DNA of 64,000 nucleotides, from the NCBI GenBank assembly GCA_033791545.1, contig JASJGL010000036.1:23432-87431 (forward strand). The letters run 5' to 3'. The notes beneath the pieces are model-generated. The model saw nothing but the letters and a program-made list of their open reading frames with translations. It did no database searches and was not told the DNA's origin. Source of the stretch: Antarcticimicrobium sp033791545 (GTDB taxonomy: Bacteria > Pseudomonadota > Alphaproteobacteria > Rhodobacterales > Rhodobacteraceae). How positions within the stretch are numbered: the stretch's first letter is position 1; each line of letters starts with the position of its first letter. The position numbers and the translations under genes are program-made. Below are positions 26,102 through 33,953 of the stretch, piece after piece.

Positions 26102-26226
26102 TCACTAGAATGACCGCCCGAGAATGCGCGTAACATGCTGTTTTAGTGTTTATTTTTACCAACAAGAAGAGGCAGGCACCGCACTGGGGGCCGATACCTG
26201 GGCGTGAAACCGGCAAATGGGCATAT

Positions 26227-26242
26227 TCAACCAAATGGTTGA
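26227..26242. promoter_or_regulatory. Operator-like palindrome upstream of the ArsR-type gene
   Basis: TCAACCA and TGGTTGA flank AA, a perfect 16-base palindrome 33 bases before the start codon. AACCA-N2-TGGTT palindromes are typical of the ArsR-type regulators that are usually paired with SRPBCC genes, so this is probably the autoregulatory site of the gene that follows. Confidence 0.65.
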
Positions 26243-26275
26243 CGATTGCCGCCCCCCGGCGCTAGGGGCTGGGTC

Positions 26276-26644
26276 ATGATCAATCCGCTCGACATGGTTT
26301 TCGCCGCCCTCGCCGACCCCACGCGGCGCGCGATCCTGTCGATGCTACTGGAAGACGACATGGCGGTGACGGATGTGGCCGAGCCGTTCGAGATGTCGCT
26401 GGCGGCCATATCCAAGCATCTTTCCATCCTGAGCCGTGCCGGGTTGATCAGCCAAGAGCGGCGCGGTCGGGTCAAATGGTGCAAGCTGGAGCCCGACGCC
26501 CTGCGTCCTGCCAGCGTCTGGATGCAGGGGTTCGGTCAGTTCGAGCCGGTGAATCTGGACGCTTTCGAGCGGTTTCTCGAAACTGAGCTCAATACGCCAG
26601 AGCGCGATAGCCCTGAAACCGGATCTCCAGATCCGGCCGGCTGA
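26276..26644 (+). CDS. ArsR-family helix-turn-helix transcriptional regulator
   Basis: A 122-residue winged-helix repressor. The pattern LADPTRRAILSMLLEDDMAV is the classic ArsR start, and the recognition helix lies in MSLAAISKHLSILSRAGLIS (about residues 40-60). WCKLEPDALRPASVWMQGF follows and is typical of the branch lacking metal cysteines that usually controls a neighbouring SRPBCC/AHSA1 gene. No such gene follows here. Instead its 3' end overlaps the convergent transglutaminase-like gene by 56 bases. The palindrome just upstream fits autoregulation. Confidence 0.88.
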   Translation: MINPLDMVFAALADPTRRAILSMLLEDDMAVTDVAEPFEMSLAAISKHLSILSRAGLISQERRGRVKWCKLEPDALRPASVWMQGFGQFEPVNLDAFERFLETELNTPERDSPETGSPDPAG

Positions 26645-27425
26645 AAGTGCCGTCCGCCTCGATCCACCACGGTTCGCCCAGCAACTTGATATCGTGCAGC
26701 CCGGCGGCGGCAAAGCTGAGCCCCATCGAATGCGCCATCGGCACCCGCACCCCCGGCTTGGGGTTCAGCCCCGGCCGGATCTCGCGCGTGCCAAGCTTGA
26801 GGTGATGGGCGATGTCCCATTCCTGCACCAGCCCCTCGGTGCGGGTCACCACCCAGCAATGCATGTCATCACAATGGGTGCGTTTCTGATCGGGAATAAA
26901 ATAGCCGGTGACATAGCCCGCCTCATAACCCGCCGCGCGGCAGGCGGCGATGAAATAGGCGTTGATATCGACACAGGATCCGACCGTCAGCGAACAGATC
27001 TGCGGAATCTCGTCCTGACCGTCATAGTAACGGGTGCCCGGGTGGCCATAGGTAAACAGCCCCGCGACATGATCGGCCAGGGCCTTGATCCCCGCCGGAT
27101 CGCGGCCATCGGCAATCTCGCGCATCTCTGTGCTCAACGCCGCCGCGCTGCGGGTAAAGCGACTGTCGCGCGGGGAGAACAGCGTCTCGGGATAGGGCGC
27201 GCCGCTGCGGGAGAAGCGCCACGCGATTTCGACCCGCTCGGCGTTGGGCGTCAACTCCATCGCATGTTGCGCCGCCAACGGGTCCGCGATCAGGCGCACC
27301 CCGGCGCCCTGTACCGTCACGGAAAGCGGCGCCGCATGCGGCGTGGCAAGCCCGACAGGGGCCAAAAGGACGCCCCCCTCTCGGGCCGGAAACGAAACGG
27401 TCAGGCAAATATCTTGTTCGGTCAT
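26589..27425 (-). CDS. Transglutaminase-like protein
   Basis: A 278-residue protein of the transglutaminase-like/cysteine-protease superfamily. The triad is visible: Cys in SLTVGSCVDINAYFIAACR (about residue 149), His in HCDDMHCWVVTRTEG and Asp in VQEWDIAHHLK. An N-terminal beta-rich domain (about residues 1-90) precedes it. No signal peptide is evident, so it probably acts in the cytosol. It follows the EamA transporter gene by 36 bases on the same strand, forming a LysR-EamA-transglutaminase run. The substrate is unknown. Confidence 0.82.
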   Translation of the reverse strand: MTEQDICLTVSFPAREGGVLLAPVGLATPHAAPLSVTVQGAGVRLIADPLAAQHAMELTPNAERVEIAWRFSRSGAPYPETLFSPRDSRFTRSAAALSTEMREIADGRDPAGIKALADHVAGLFTYGHPGTRYYDGQDEIPQICSLTVGSCVDINAYFIAACRAAGYEAGYVTGYFIPDQKRTHCDDMHCWVVTRTEGLVQEWDIAHHLKLGTREIRPGLNPKPGVRVPMAHSMGLSFAAAGLHDIKLLGEPWWIEADGTFSRPDLEIRFQGYRALAY

Positions 27426-27461
27426 GTCATCCTCTTATCCGGCGCGGATGACCGTTTCATG

Positions 27462-28379
27462 TCAGCCGTCCTGCTCCAACAACAGAATCAAGGCCACCAC
27501 CGTCATCGCGATCCCCACCAGCACCAGCGCGGGTGGCGCGCCGTGGCCCATGGCGATTTCCCACAGGATCACCCAGGACGGCGTCAGGTACGTATAGGCC
27601 ATTACCTTGGCCGAGGGCAGCCGCAGCGTGGCGAATTGCAGCAAAACGAAGGTCACCGCGCTGGTAAAGATCGCCAGATAGAACAGCCCGATCCAGACAA
27701 TGGGCGGCAGCGCCATCCAGTTGGTGGCGCGAATGTCGGACCAGCCATAGACCAGCAGCACCAGAAACCCGGCCACCAGCATGCCAAAGGTGAACATCAC
27801 CGCCGGCTCTCCCCGGTTCAGCCGCCGCACCAGCGGCGTATAGGCCGCATGCGCGATGCAACCGACGAAATAGATCGCCTCGCCCTTGCCGATATGGAAG
27901 GCCTTTGCCGCCTGCCAGTCGCCATCAAAGATCACCCAGACCGCCCCCGCCGCCCCCACGGCCAGCGCCCCTGCCATGCGTGCGGTGGTGACCTGTCGCA
28001 GGATCCACCAGCCGAACAGCCCGGACAGGATCGGGGTCAGGGTAAAGACCGCCGCGGTGCTGATCGGCGCGGCGGTCTTCAGCCCTTCGAACATCAGCAC
28101 GAAATAGGCGGCAAAAATCCCGCCCAGCAACAGATAGCGCCAAGGCGCGGCAAAAGCCGACCGCGTCATCTTGCCGGTGGTGGCGGCCAGCGTACCGATC
28201 ACCACCGCCGCGATGGCGAAGCGCGCCGCCGTGAGCGCAGCCGGCGCAATCTCGTTCGCGACCTGCGCCCCCAGCGAAAACGAGCCGGCGACCAGTGCCG
28301 AAAACGTCAGCATCGCCAGATGCCCCTGCAAATGCGGGCTTAACCGTGATCGCTTGTCCGCATCGGCACCGACGCTCAT
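27462..28379 (-). CDS. EamA (DMT superfamily) transporter
   Basis: A 305-residue inner-membrane transporter with about ten hydrophobic helices, in two EamA repeats. Segments such as AALTAARFAIAAVVIGTLAA and FTLTPILSGLFGWWILR (repeat 1), and YLTPSWVILWEIAMGH (repeat 2), are typical. The family exports amino acids, amines and other metabolites; the substrate here is not known. The start ATG at 28379 overlaps the LysR stop by 4 bases. Confidence 0.85.
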   Translation of the reverse strand: MSVGADADKRSRLSPHLQGHLAMLTFSALVAGSFSLGAQVANEIAPAALTAARFAIAAVVIGTLAATTGKMTRSAFAAPWRYLLLGGIFAAYFVLMFEGLKTAAPISTAAVFTLTPILSGLFGWWILRQVTTARMAGALAVGAAGAVWVIFDGDWQAAKAFHIGKGEAIYFVGCIAHAAYTPLVRRLNRGEPAVMFTFGMLVAGFLVLLVYGWSDIRATNWMALPPIVWIGLFYLAIFTSAVTFVLLQFATLRLPSAKVMAYTYLTPSWVILWEIAMGHGAPPALVLVGIAMTVVALILLLEQDG

Positions 28380-29254
28380 TTGCACCACCCCTGCGCGTGG
28401 TCCTTGAGAAAGGTCAGAAAGCTTTGCACCTTGTTGGTCCGGTGCAGATCCACATGGGTGACCAGCCACAGTGTCGCGGACCATTCCTCGCGCGGGGGGA
28501 TCACCTGCACCAGACCGGGCTGACGCGCCGCCGCCCATGTCGACATGAACCCGATGCCCGCGCCGGCAAAAATAGCCTCGGACAGGGCTTCGCGGCTGTT
28601 GCCGCGAAAGGTGATCGCCGTATCCGGCACATGGCTGTGCAGCCATTTGTAATAGGGCGCGGGGGTGTCGGGGTCATCTGCGCTGATAAAGTGGTGATCG
28701 CCGAACGACTCGACCGTATCCGGCACGCCGTGGCGCACGACATAGGATTCGCTGGCATATAACGCCACCGGCAGATGCGCGAACCGTTGCACCACATTGT
28801 CGGGTTGATCCGGGATCGAGCCCGCGCGGATCGCCACATGCGCCTCGCCATATTCCAGCCGGAACAACCGCTCCCCAGTCAGGAACCGCAGGATCAGGCC
28901 CGGATGTTCCGCCTGAAACGCGCTCATCACCGGCACCAGCAGCGGCGACAGCGAGGCCAGTGAGGTCACCACCAACTCGCCCGTCACCGCGTCGCCCTGC
29001 CCCTTGAGCCGGCCAGAGAGTTGGTTGAACTGATCCTCGGTCGCCTGCGCCACCCGCAACAGGTCGGTTCCGGCCTCGGTCGGGGTATAGCCGCGCGCGT
29101 GGCGCTGGAACAGCTTGACCCCCAAGCGTTTCTCGAGCGCATCGATATGGCGAATGACGGTGGCATGGTGCACGCCCAGCACCTCAGCCGCGCCGCTGAC
29201 GGTGCCCATCCGTGCCACCTGGAAAGCGGTGCGGATCTCGTCCCAGTTGTCCAT
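28376..29254 (-). CDS. LysR-family transcriptional regulator
   Basis: A 292-residue regulator with an N-terminal winged helix (about residues 1-60: VARMGTVSGAAEVLGVHHAT followed by VIRHIDALEKRLGVKLFQR) and a C-terminal substrate-binding domain (about 90-290). It is divergent from an azoreductase gene, a common LysR arrangement, and is followed by an EamA transporter gene with a 4-base overlap. The intergenic region holds a direct repeat and an inverted repeat that could be its binding sites. Confidence 0.92.
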   Translation of the reverse strand: MDNWDEIRTAFQVARMGTVSGAAEVLGVHHATVIRHIDALEKRLGVKLFQRHARGYTPTEAGTDLLRVAQATEDQFNQLSGRLKGQGDAVTGELVVTSLASLSPLLVPVMSAFQAEHPGLILRFLTGERLFRLEYGEAHVAIRAGSIPDQPDNVVQRFAHLPVALYASESYVVRHGVPDTVESFGDHHFISADDPDTPAPYYKWLHSHVPDTAITFRGNSREALSEAIFAGAGIGFMSTWAAARQPGLVQVIPPREEWSATLWLVTHVDLHRTNKVQSFLTFLKDHAQGWCK

Positions 29255-29269
29255 ACGCTTCTCCGACTT

Positions 29270-29299
29270 TGTGCATCAGATCTATGTGCATCAGATCAC
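29270..29299. repeat. Direct repeat in the LysR-azoR intergenic region
   Basis: Two 15-base units start TGTGCATCAGATC, in immediate tandem (29270-29284 and 29285-29299, 13 of 15 bases identical). They lie just upstream of the LysR start codon and may be part of a regulator-binding region. Confidence 0.5.
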
Positions 29300-29322
29300 A
29301 GGCCCCCCTGCTTTTTGAGCAA

Positions 29323-29350
29323 TTGCGTTCGCTGACGCAAGGCGTATCTC
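29323..29350 (+). promoter_or_regulatory. azoR promoter overlapping a LysR-type palindrome
   Basis: TTGCGT and TATCTC, 16 bases apart, form a candidate promoter about 45 bases before the azoR ATG. The -35 box is the left arm of TTGCGT-N6-ACGCAA (29323-29340), a T-N-A palindrome of the kind bound by LysR-type regulators, so the divergent LysR protein could act here. Confidence 0.5.
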
Positions 29351-29393
29351 TCTTCCACAAAGCAACACACGACCCCAACCGGGAGTTTCAGGA

Positions 29394-29984
29394 ATGACCC
29401 ATATTCTCAGGATCAACAGCTCGATCAAGGGCGAGGCTTCGGTTTCGCAAAAGCTGCTGGATCGCGCACAGGCGAAACTGACCGCCGCCCACCCCGATGC
29501 CGAGGTGGTAACCCGAGACATCTCTGCCGGTGTGCCGGCCATCGACGGCAGCTGGATCGGCGCCGTCTTCACCCCGGCCGAAAGCCGCGACGTCGCACAG
29601 GCCGAAATCGCCGCCTATTCCGATACGCTGCTGGCCGAGGTCCGCGCCGCCGACGTCCTGCTGATCGGCCTGCCGGTCTATAACTTCGGCGTGCCGGGCC
29701 AGCTCAAGTCCTGGTTCGACCATCTGGCCCGCAAGGGAGAGACCTTTCAGTACACCGAAACCGGCCCCGAAGGCCTGCTGAAGGGCAAGCGCGCCATCGT
29801 CGTCTTCACCTCGGACGGGACCAAGTTCGGCTCTGAAATCGACTTTGCCTCTGGCTGGGTCAAGCAGATGCTGGGCTTCTTCGGCATCACCGACGTGCAA
29901 TTCGTTCATGCCGACCAGATGGTCTTTGACGCCGAAGCGACGCTGAAGGCCGCCGAAGCGCAGGTTGACGCGCTGGCCGCCTGA
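29394..29984 (+). CDS. azoR: FMN-dependent NADH azoreductase
   Basis: A 196-residue flavodoxin-fold quinone/azo reductase. The flavin phosphate loop is RINSSIKGEASVSQKLLD (about residues 6-23), and VLLIGLPVYNFGVPGQLKSW carries the PxYNFGxP motif that binds the flavin ring and marks the AzoR family. It reduces quinones, azo dyes and similar compounds with NAD(P)H in the cytosol. It is divergent from a LysR gene, which probably controls it. A terminator follows. Confidence 0.93.
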   Translation: MTHILRINSSIKGEASVSQKLLDRAQAKLTAAHPDAEVVTRDISAGVPAIDGSWIGAVFTPAESRDVAQAEIAAYSDTLLAEVRAADVLLIGLPVYNFGVPGQLKSWFDHLARKGETFQYTETGPEGLLKGKRAIVVFTSDGTKFGSEIDFASGWVKQMLGFFGITDVQFVHADQMVFDAEATLKAAEAQVDALAA

Positions 29985-30024
29985 GCCTGATCCGTCGGGC
30001 GCCTCTCGCGCCAGCACCGACACC

Positions 30025-30054
30025 GGCGCGCCCTTTTCCGGGGTGCGCCGTTTT
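30025..30054 (+). terminator. Rho-independent terminator of azoR
   Basis: A 9-base stem GGCGCGCCC / GGGTGCGCC with one G-T pair and a 7-base loop is followed by GTTTT. It lies 40 bases after the azoR stop. Confidence 0.75.
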
Positions 30055-30063
30055 CGTTTGCCC

Positions 30064-30108
30064 CCAACAAACCCGACTCCGGCAAACTTGACACTGGCAA
30101 ACTTGACT
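30064..30108. repeat. 15-bp tandem repeat in the azoR-ffh gap
   Basis: Two nearly identical 15-base units, CCGGCAAACTTGACA and CTGGCAAACTTGACT, are preceded by a degenerate one (CCAACAAACCCGACT) and followed by a partial one. They lie in the 341-base gap between azoR and ffh, which also holds a hairpin of GCCCCCAC / GTGGGGGC type near 30185-30216 and the ffh promoter. I see no SRP RNA or other RNA gene in the gap. Confidence 0.55.
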
Positions 30109-30255
30109 CCGGCCCGCAAACCCCGTAACCGCCGTCTCAACCATCCGGGAGCATAGTGTCTTCCGGTCCCGCCTAGCAGGGATCGCCCCCCACCAGCGAG
30201 TTTCGCCCGTGGGGGCAAAACTGTTTGGGAATTTCCCCTCGCCCGGCGGGGGCAT

Positions 30256-30284
30256 TTGAGAATCGAACCGCCCGCTCCTATCTT
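30256..30284 (+). promoter_or_regulatory. Candidate ffh operon promoter
   Basis: TTGAGA and TATCTT are 17 bases apart, about 42 bases before the ffh ATG. GGAGAAGGAG upstream of the ATG serves as the ribosome site. Confidence 0.5.
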
Positions 30285-30325
30285 TGGGGCGACCTATGAC
30301 AACCGGAGAAGGAGCCTGCTGGCCC

Positions 30326-31825
30326 ATGTTTGAAAATCTATCCGAACGCCTCTCCGGTGTCTTCGACCGGCTGACCAAACAAGGCGCGCTCTCGGAAGAG
30401 GACGTCAAGACCGCCCTGCGCGAGGTGCGCGTCGCCCTGCTTGAGGCGGACGTATCGCTGCCGGTTGCCCGCGACTTTGTGAAAAAGGTGCAGGAACAGG
30501 CCACCGGGCAAGCGGTGACCAAATCGGTCACCCCGGGGCAACAGGTCGTCAAGATCGTCCATGACACGCTGGTCGATGTGCTGCGCGGCGAGGGCGACCC
30601 CGGTGCGCTCAAGATCGACAACCCGCCGGCGCCGATCCTGATGGTCGGGCTTCAGGGCTCGGGCAAGACCACGACCACCGCCAAGCTGGCCAAACGGCTC
30701 AAGGAGCGCGAGGGCAAGCGGGTGCTGATGGCCTCGCTCGACACCAACCGTCCCGCCGCAATGGAACAGCTCGCGATTCTGGGCAGCCAGATCGGCGTCG
30801 ACACCCTGCCGATCGTCAAGGGCGAGGACCCGGTCGCCATCGCGAAACGCGCCAAGACCCAGGCGTTGCTGGGTGGCTATGATGTCTACATTCTTGACAC
30901 CGCCGGCCGGCTGCATATCGACGAAGAGCTGATCCAGCAGGCCGCCGATGTGCGCGATGTTGCCAACCCGCGCGAAACCCTGCTGGTGGTCGATGGCCTG
31001 ACCGGCCAGGACGCGGTCAATGTCGCCGCTGAATTCGACGACAAGATCGGCGTCACCGGCGTTGTTCTGACCCGGATGGATGGCGACGGGCGCGGTGGTG
31101 CCGCGCTGTCGATGCGCGCCGTGACCGGCAAGCCGATCCGCTTTGTCGGTCTGGGTGAAAAGACCGACGCGCTGGAAACCTTCGAGCCCGACCGGATCGC
31201 CGGTCGTATCCTTGGCATGGGCGACATCGTCGCGCTGGTCGAGAAGGCGCAGGAAACCATCGAGGCCGAGCAGGCCGAAAAGATGATGCGTCGCATGGTC
31301 AAGGGTCAGTTCAACATGAACGACCTGAAGATGCAGCTGGAACAGATGCTCAAGATGGGCGGCATGGAAGGCATGATGTCGATGATGCCCGGCATGGGCA
31401 AAATGGCGAAACAGGTCGAAGAGGCCGGTTTCGACGACAAGATCATCCGCCGCCAGATCGCCCTGGTCCAGTCGATGACCAAAAAGGAACGCGCCAACCC
31501 CAAGCTGTTACAGGCCAGCCGCAAGAAACGGATCGCCAAGGGCGCCGGGCTTGATGTGAGCGATCTGAACAAGCTTCTCAAGATGCACCGCCAGATGGGC
31601 GACATGATGAAGAAGATGGGCAAGATGGGCAAAGGCAAGATGCTGAAGCAGGCCATGAAGGGCATGTTCGGCAAGGGCGGCCTGCCCGAAGACATGGCCG
31701 CCGGCATGGACCCCAAGGCCTTGGAACAGGCGGCACGCCAGATGGGCGGCGGCGGCGGGCTTCCCGGCCTTGGTGGTGGCATGGGCCTGCCCTCCGGGCT
31801 GAGCGGGTTCGGGAAGAAGAAGTGA
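30326..31825 (+). CDS. ffh: Signal recognition particle protein Ffh
   Basis: A 499-residue SRP GTPase that delivers signal-anchor-bearing ribosomes to FtsY. The N domain is residues 1-90. The G domain starts at the P-loop GLQGSGKTTTTAKLAKRL (108-125), with DTAGRL and TRMDGDGRGGAALS further on. The methionine-rich M domain follows (about 320-430, including FNMNDLKMQLEQMLKMGGME), ending in a glycine-rich tail. It is the first gene of a long plus-strand run. The next gene starts on the last base of its stop codon (TGATG). Confidence 0.97.
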   Translation: MFENLSERLSGVFDRLTKQGALSEEDVKTALREVRVALLEADVSLPVARDFVKKVQEQATGQAVTKSVTPGQQVVKIVHDTLVDVLRGEGDPGALKIDNPPAPILMVGLQGSGKTTTTAKLAKRLKEREGKRVLMASLDTNRPAAMEQLAILGSQIGVDTLPIVKGEDPVAIAKRAKTQALLGGYDVYILDTAGRLHIDEELIQQAADVRDVANPRETLLVVDGLTGQDAVNVAAEFDDKIGVTGVVLTRMDGDGRGGAALSMRAVTGKPIRFVGLGEKTDALETFEPDRIAGRILGMGDIVALVEKAQETIEAEQAEKMMRRMVKGQFNMNDLKMQLEQMLKMGGMEGMMSMMPGMGKMAKQVEEAGFDDKIIRRQIALVQSMTKKERANPKLLQASRKKRIAKGAGLDVSDLNKLLKMHRQMGDMMKKMGKMGKGKMLKQAMKGMFGKGGLPEDMAAGMDPKALEQAARQMGGGGGLPGLGGGMGLPSGLSGFGKKK

Positions 31826-32373
31826 TGACCGCGCTCGCCATCCCCACGCTAGAGACCGAGCGGCTGATCCTGCGCGCCCCGGGTCCGCAGGATTTCGGCC
31901 CCTTCGCCGCTTTCTATGCCAGCCCGCGCGCCGATTTCGTCGGCGGCCCGCTGAACGCCGAGGGCAGCTGGCGCATGCTGGCGATGGAAATCGGGCATTG
32001 GACGCTCAAGGGCTTTGGCCGCTGGACCGTGACCCTCAAGGACAGCGACGCGGCCATCGGCATGGTCGGGCTGTTCGAGCCCGAGGGCTGGCCCGAACCG
32101 GAAATCGGTTGGGATCTGTTCAACGGGCACGAGGGCAAAGGCTATGCCACCGAGGCGGGCAGCGCCGCGCGCGCCTATGCCTATGACGTTCTGGGCTGGC
32201 AAACCGCGATCAGCTTGGTGAAACCGGCCAATACCGGCTCGGCCCGCGTCGCCGCCCGCTTGGGCGCGCACCATGACGGCGATTTCACCCATGAACGCCA
32301 CGGTTTCATGCAGGTCTGGCGCCACCCGGCCCCGGACGGGGTCGCCGATGGCGGGATGGAGGCCTACGCGTGA
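31825..32373 (+). CDS. GNAT acetyltransferase, tandem paralogue 1
   Basis: A 182-residue RimJ/RimL-type N-acetyltransferase. The start IPTLETERLILRAPGPQDF is typical, and the acetyl-CoA binding loop lies in FNGHEGKGYATEAGSAARAY (about residues 95-115). It shares its layout, the LETERLILR start and the EGWPEPEIGW segment with the next two genes, so all three arose by tandem duplication. The ATG at 31825 overlaps the ffh stop by one base. The acyl acceptor, protein or small molecule, is unknown. Confidence 0.88.
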   Translation: MTALAIPTLETERLILRAPGPQDFGPFAAFYASPRADFVGGPLNAEGSWRMLAMEIGHWTLKGFGRWTVTLKDSDAAIGMVGLFEPEGWPEPEIGWDLFNGHEGKGYATEAGSAARAYAYDVLGWQTAISLVKPANTGSARVAARLGAHHDGDFTHERHGFMQVWRHPAPDGVADGGMEAYA

Positions 32374-32921
32374 GCGCGCTTTCCCTCGATATTCCCATCG
32401 TGGAGACCGAGCGGTTGATCCTGCGCGGCCCCGAGGCGCGCGACTTCGACACGCTGGCGGCATTCTTTGCCGACGAGGGCCGCAGCTGGGGCTTTGGCGG
32501 GCCGAAAACCCGCAACGAGGCTTGGCGCTGGTTTGCTGGCAATATCGGCCACTGGGCGCTGCACGGCTATGGCTTCTGGACGGTGGAAACCCGCGAAGGC
32601 GGCCAGATCATCGGGGTCGTCGGCCTGTGGAACCCCGAAGGCTGGCCCGAGCCGGAACTGGGCTGGGTGATGTTCGCGGGCAGCGAGGGCAAGGGCTATG
32701 CCTATGAGGCGGCGCAGGCCGCCCGCAGTCACGCCTATGGCCCCATGGGGTTCACCACGATGACCAGCAACATCATTCCGGGCAACGCGCGCTCTGTCGC
32801 GCTGGCCGAACGGCTGGGCGCCCGGTACGAACGTGAATTCACCAATGTCACCGATGAGACCGAGATGGCCTATCGCCACCCCTCGCCCGAGGCGCTGGCC
32901 AAGGCGGAGGGCGCGGCATGA
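32370..32921 (+). CDS. GNAT acetyltransferase, tandem paralogue 2
   Basis: A 183-residue protein, close in sequence to the preceding gene: IPIVETERLILRGPEARDF at the start, NPEGWPEPELGWVMFAGSEG and GKGYAYEAAQAAR in the CoA-binding region. The GTG start at 32370 overlaps the previous gene by 4 bases and the end overlaps the next gene by 4 bases, so the three paralogues are translationally coupled. The substrate is unknown. The family includes ribosomal-protein N-acetyltransferases, which would fit the neighbours, but this is inference. Confidence 0.88.
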   Translation: MSALSLDIPIVETERLILRGPEARDFDTLAAFFADEGRSWGFGGPKTRNEAWRWFAGNIGHWALHGYGFWTVETREGGQIIGVVGLWNPEGWPEPELGWVMFAGSEGKGYAYEAAQAARSHAYGPMGFTTMTSNIIPGNARSVALAERLGARYEREFTNVTDETEMAYRHPSPEALAKAEGAA

Positions 32922-33526
32922 CCGGTGTCCTCTCCATCCCGGTGATCGAAACCAAACGGCTGATCTTGCGCGGCCCCGAGGCCGGGGATTACCCGGATTT
33001 CAAGAGCACCTTCACCAGCTATCGCGCCCGTTTCATGGGCGGGCCGCTGAACCCCTATGAGTCCTGGATGCTTTATGCCGCAGAGATCGGCCATTGGCAG
33101 ATTCGCGGCTATGGCATGTGGATGATCCACGACAAGGCGAGCGACGAGACCTATGGCATGGCCGGGGGCTGGAAACCGGCGATGTGGCCCGAGCCCGAGA
33201 TCGCCTGGGTGATCTGGCCCGACAAGGCTGGCAAGGGCTTTGCGCTGGAAGCGACCCATGCGGTGCGCCGGTTTCTGTACCAGCAAAAGGGCTGGACCAC
33301 CGCCGTCAGCTATATCGACCCCATGAATCTCGACTCGATCCGGCTCGCCGAACGGCTTGGCGCGGTCAAGGACAATGACGCGCAGTCCGTTGATGGCAGC
33401 GACGCCGTCTATCGCCACCCCGCGCCGGCGAAACTTGACGGCAGCCAGTTGGCGCATGGGATCGAGATGGAGATCGGCCACTATACCGACCCGAAGTTCA
33501 AACCGGAAGGATGGGCCATTGACTGA
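32918..33526 (+). CDS. GNAT acetyltransferase, tandem paralogue 3
   Basis: A 202-residue third paralogue. It starts IPVIETKRLILRGPEAGDY and has DKAGKGFALEATHAVRR as the CoA-binding loop. It is the most divergent of the three: ETK replaces ETE, the central GWPEPE segment reads MWPEPEIAWVIW, and it has a longer C-terminus (GIEMEIGHYTDPKFKPEGWA). It may have a different acceptor. The stop is 31 bases before the chorismate mutase ATG. Confidence 0.87.
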   Translation: MTGVLSIPVIETKRLILRGPEAGDYPDFKSTFTSYRARFMGGPLNPYESWMLYAAEIGHWQIRGYGMWMIHDKASDETYGMAGGWKPAMWPEPEIAWVIWPDKAGKGFALEATHAVRRFLYQQKGWTTAVSYIDPMNLDSIRLAERLGAVKDNDAQSVDGSDAVYRHPAPAKLDGSQLAHGIEMEIGHYTDPKFKPEGWAID

Positions 33527-33557
33527 ACCCCACCGCCCCGCAAAAGGACCCCGGACC

Positions 33558-33854
33558 ATGACCGACGACGCCGCCCGCGCCGCAGCGCTCCTGATGGAAC
33601 ATCGCGAAAGCATCGACCGGCTTGACGCGATCCTCGTCTATACTTTGGGCGAGCGGTTCAAGCACACCCAGGCTGTCGGGAAACTGAAAGCCGAACACGA
33701 CCTTCCCCCGTCCGATCCCGCCCGCGAAGCAACCCAGATCGAACGGCTTGAAGACCTTGCGAAACAGGCCCATCTGGACCCTGAATTTGCCAAGGCATTC
33801 CTGAACTTCATCATTGATGAAGTCATCCGCCACCACAAGAAACACCAAGAATGA
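33558..33854 (+). CDS. Chorismate mutase (AroQ type)
   Basis: A 98-residue all-helical protein matching the AroQ domain: HRESIDRLDAILVYTLGERF followed by KHTQAVGKLKAEHDLPPSDP supply the conserved Arg, Lys and Asp/Glu of the active site, and ARLEDLAK-like and FLNFIIDEVIRHHKKHQE form the last helices. It converts chorismate to prephenate for Phe and Tyr synthesis. An upstream in-frame TTG (33522 region, overlapping the GNAT3 stop) is possible; I chose the ATG at 33558. The gene continues the ffh operon and lies 99 bases before rpsP. Confidence 0.88.
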   Translation: MTDDAARAAALLMEHRESIDRLDAILVYTLGERFKHTQAVGKLKAEHDLPPSDPAREATQIERLEDLAKQAHLDPEFAKAFLNFIIDEVIRHHKKHQE

Positions 33855-33953
33855 CCCTCTGGATCAGCCGACACCAAGACTGACCCCTTGGGGCAAGACA
33901 CACCCGAAATAACCGGGACTTTCCCGGTCAACGCCATCAAAGGAGAATCCACC

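Noticed and set aside
29985..30325. SRP RNA gene next to ffh
   Set aside because: The conserved GGAAG/GCAG tetraloop region of SRP RNA is not present; only repeats, a hairpin and the promoter are seen.
31825..33526. Toxin-antitoxin module built on the GNAT genes
   Set aside because: Toxic GNATs of the TacT type are paired with a small RHH/DUF1778 antitoxin gene. None is present, and the three genes look like RimJ/RimL enzymes.
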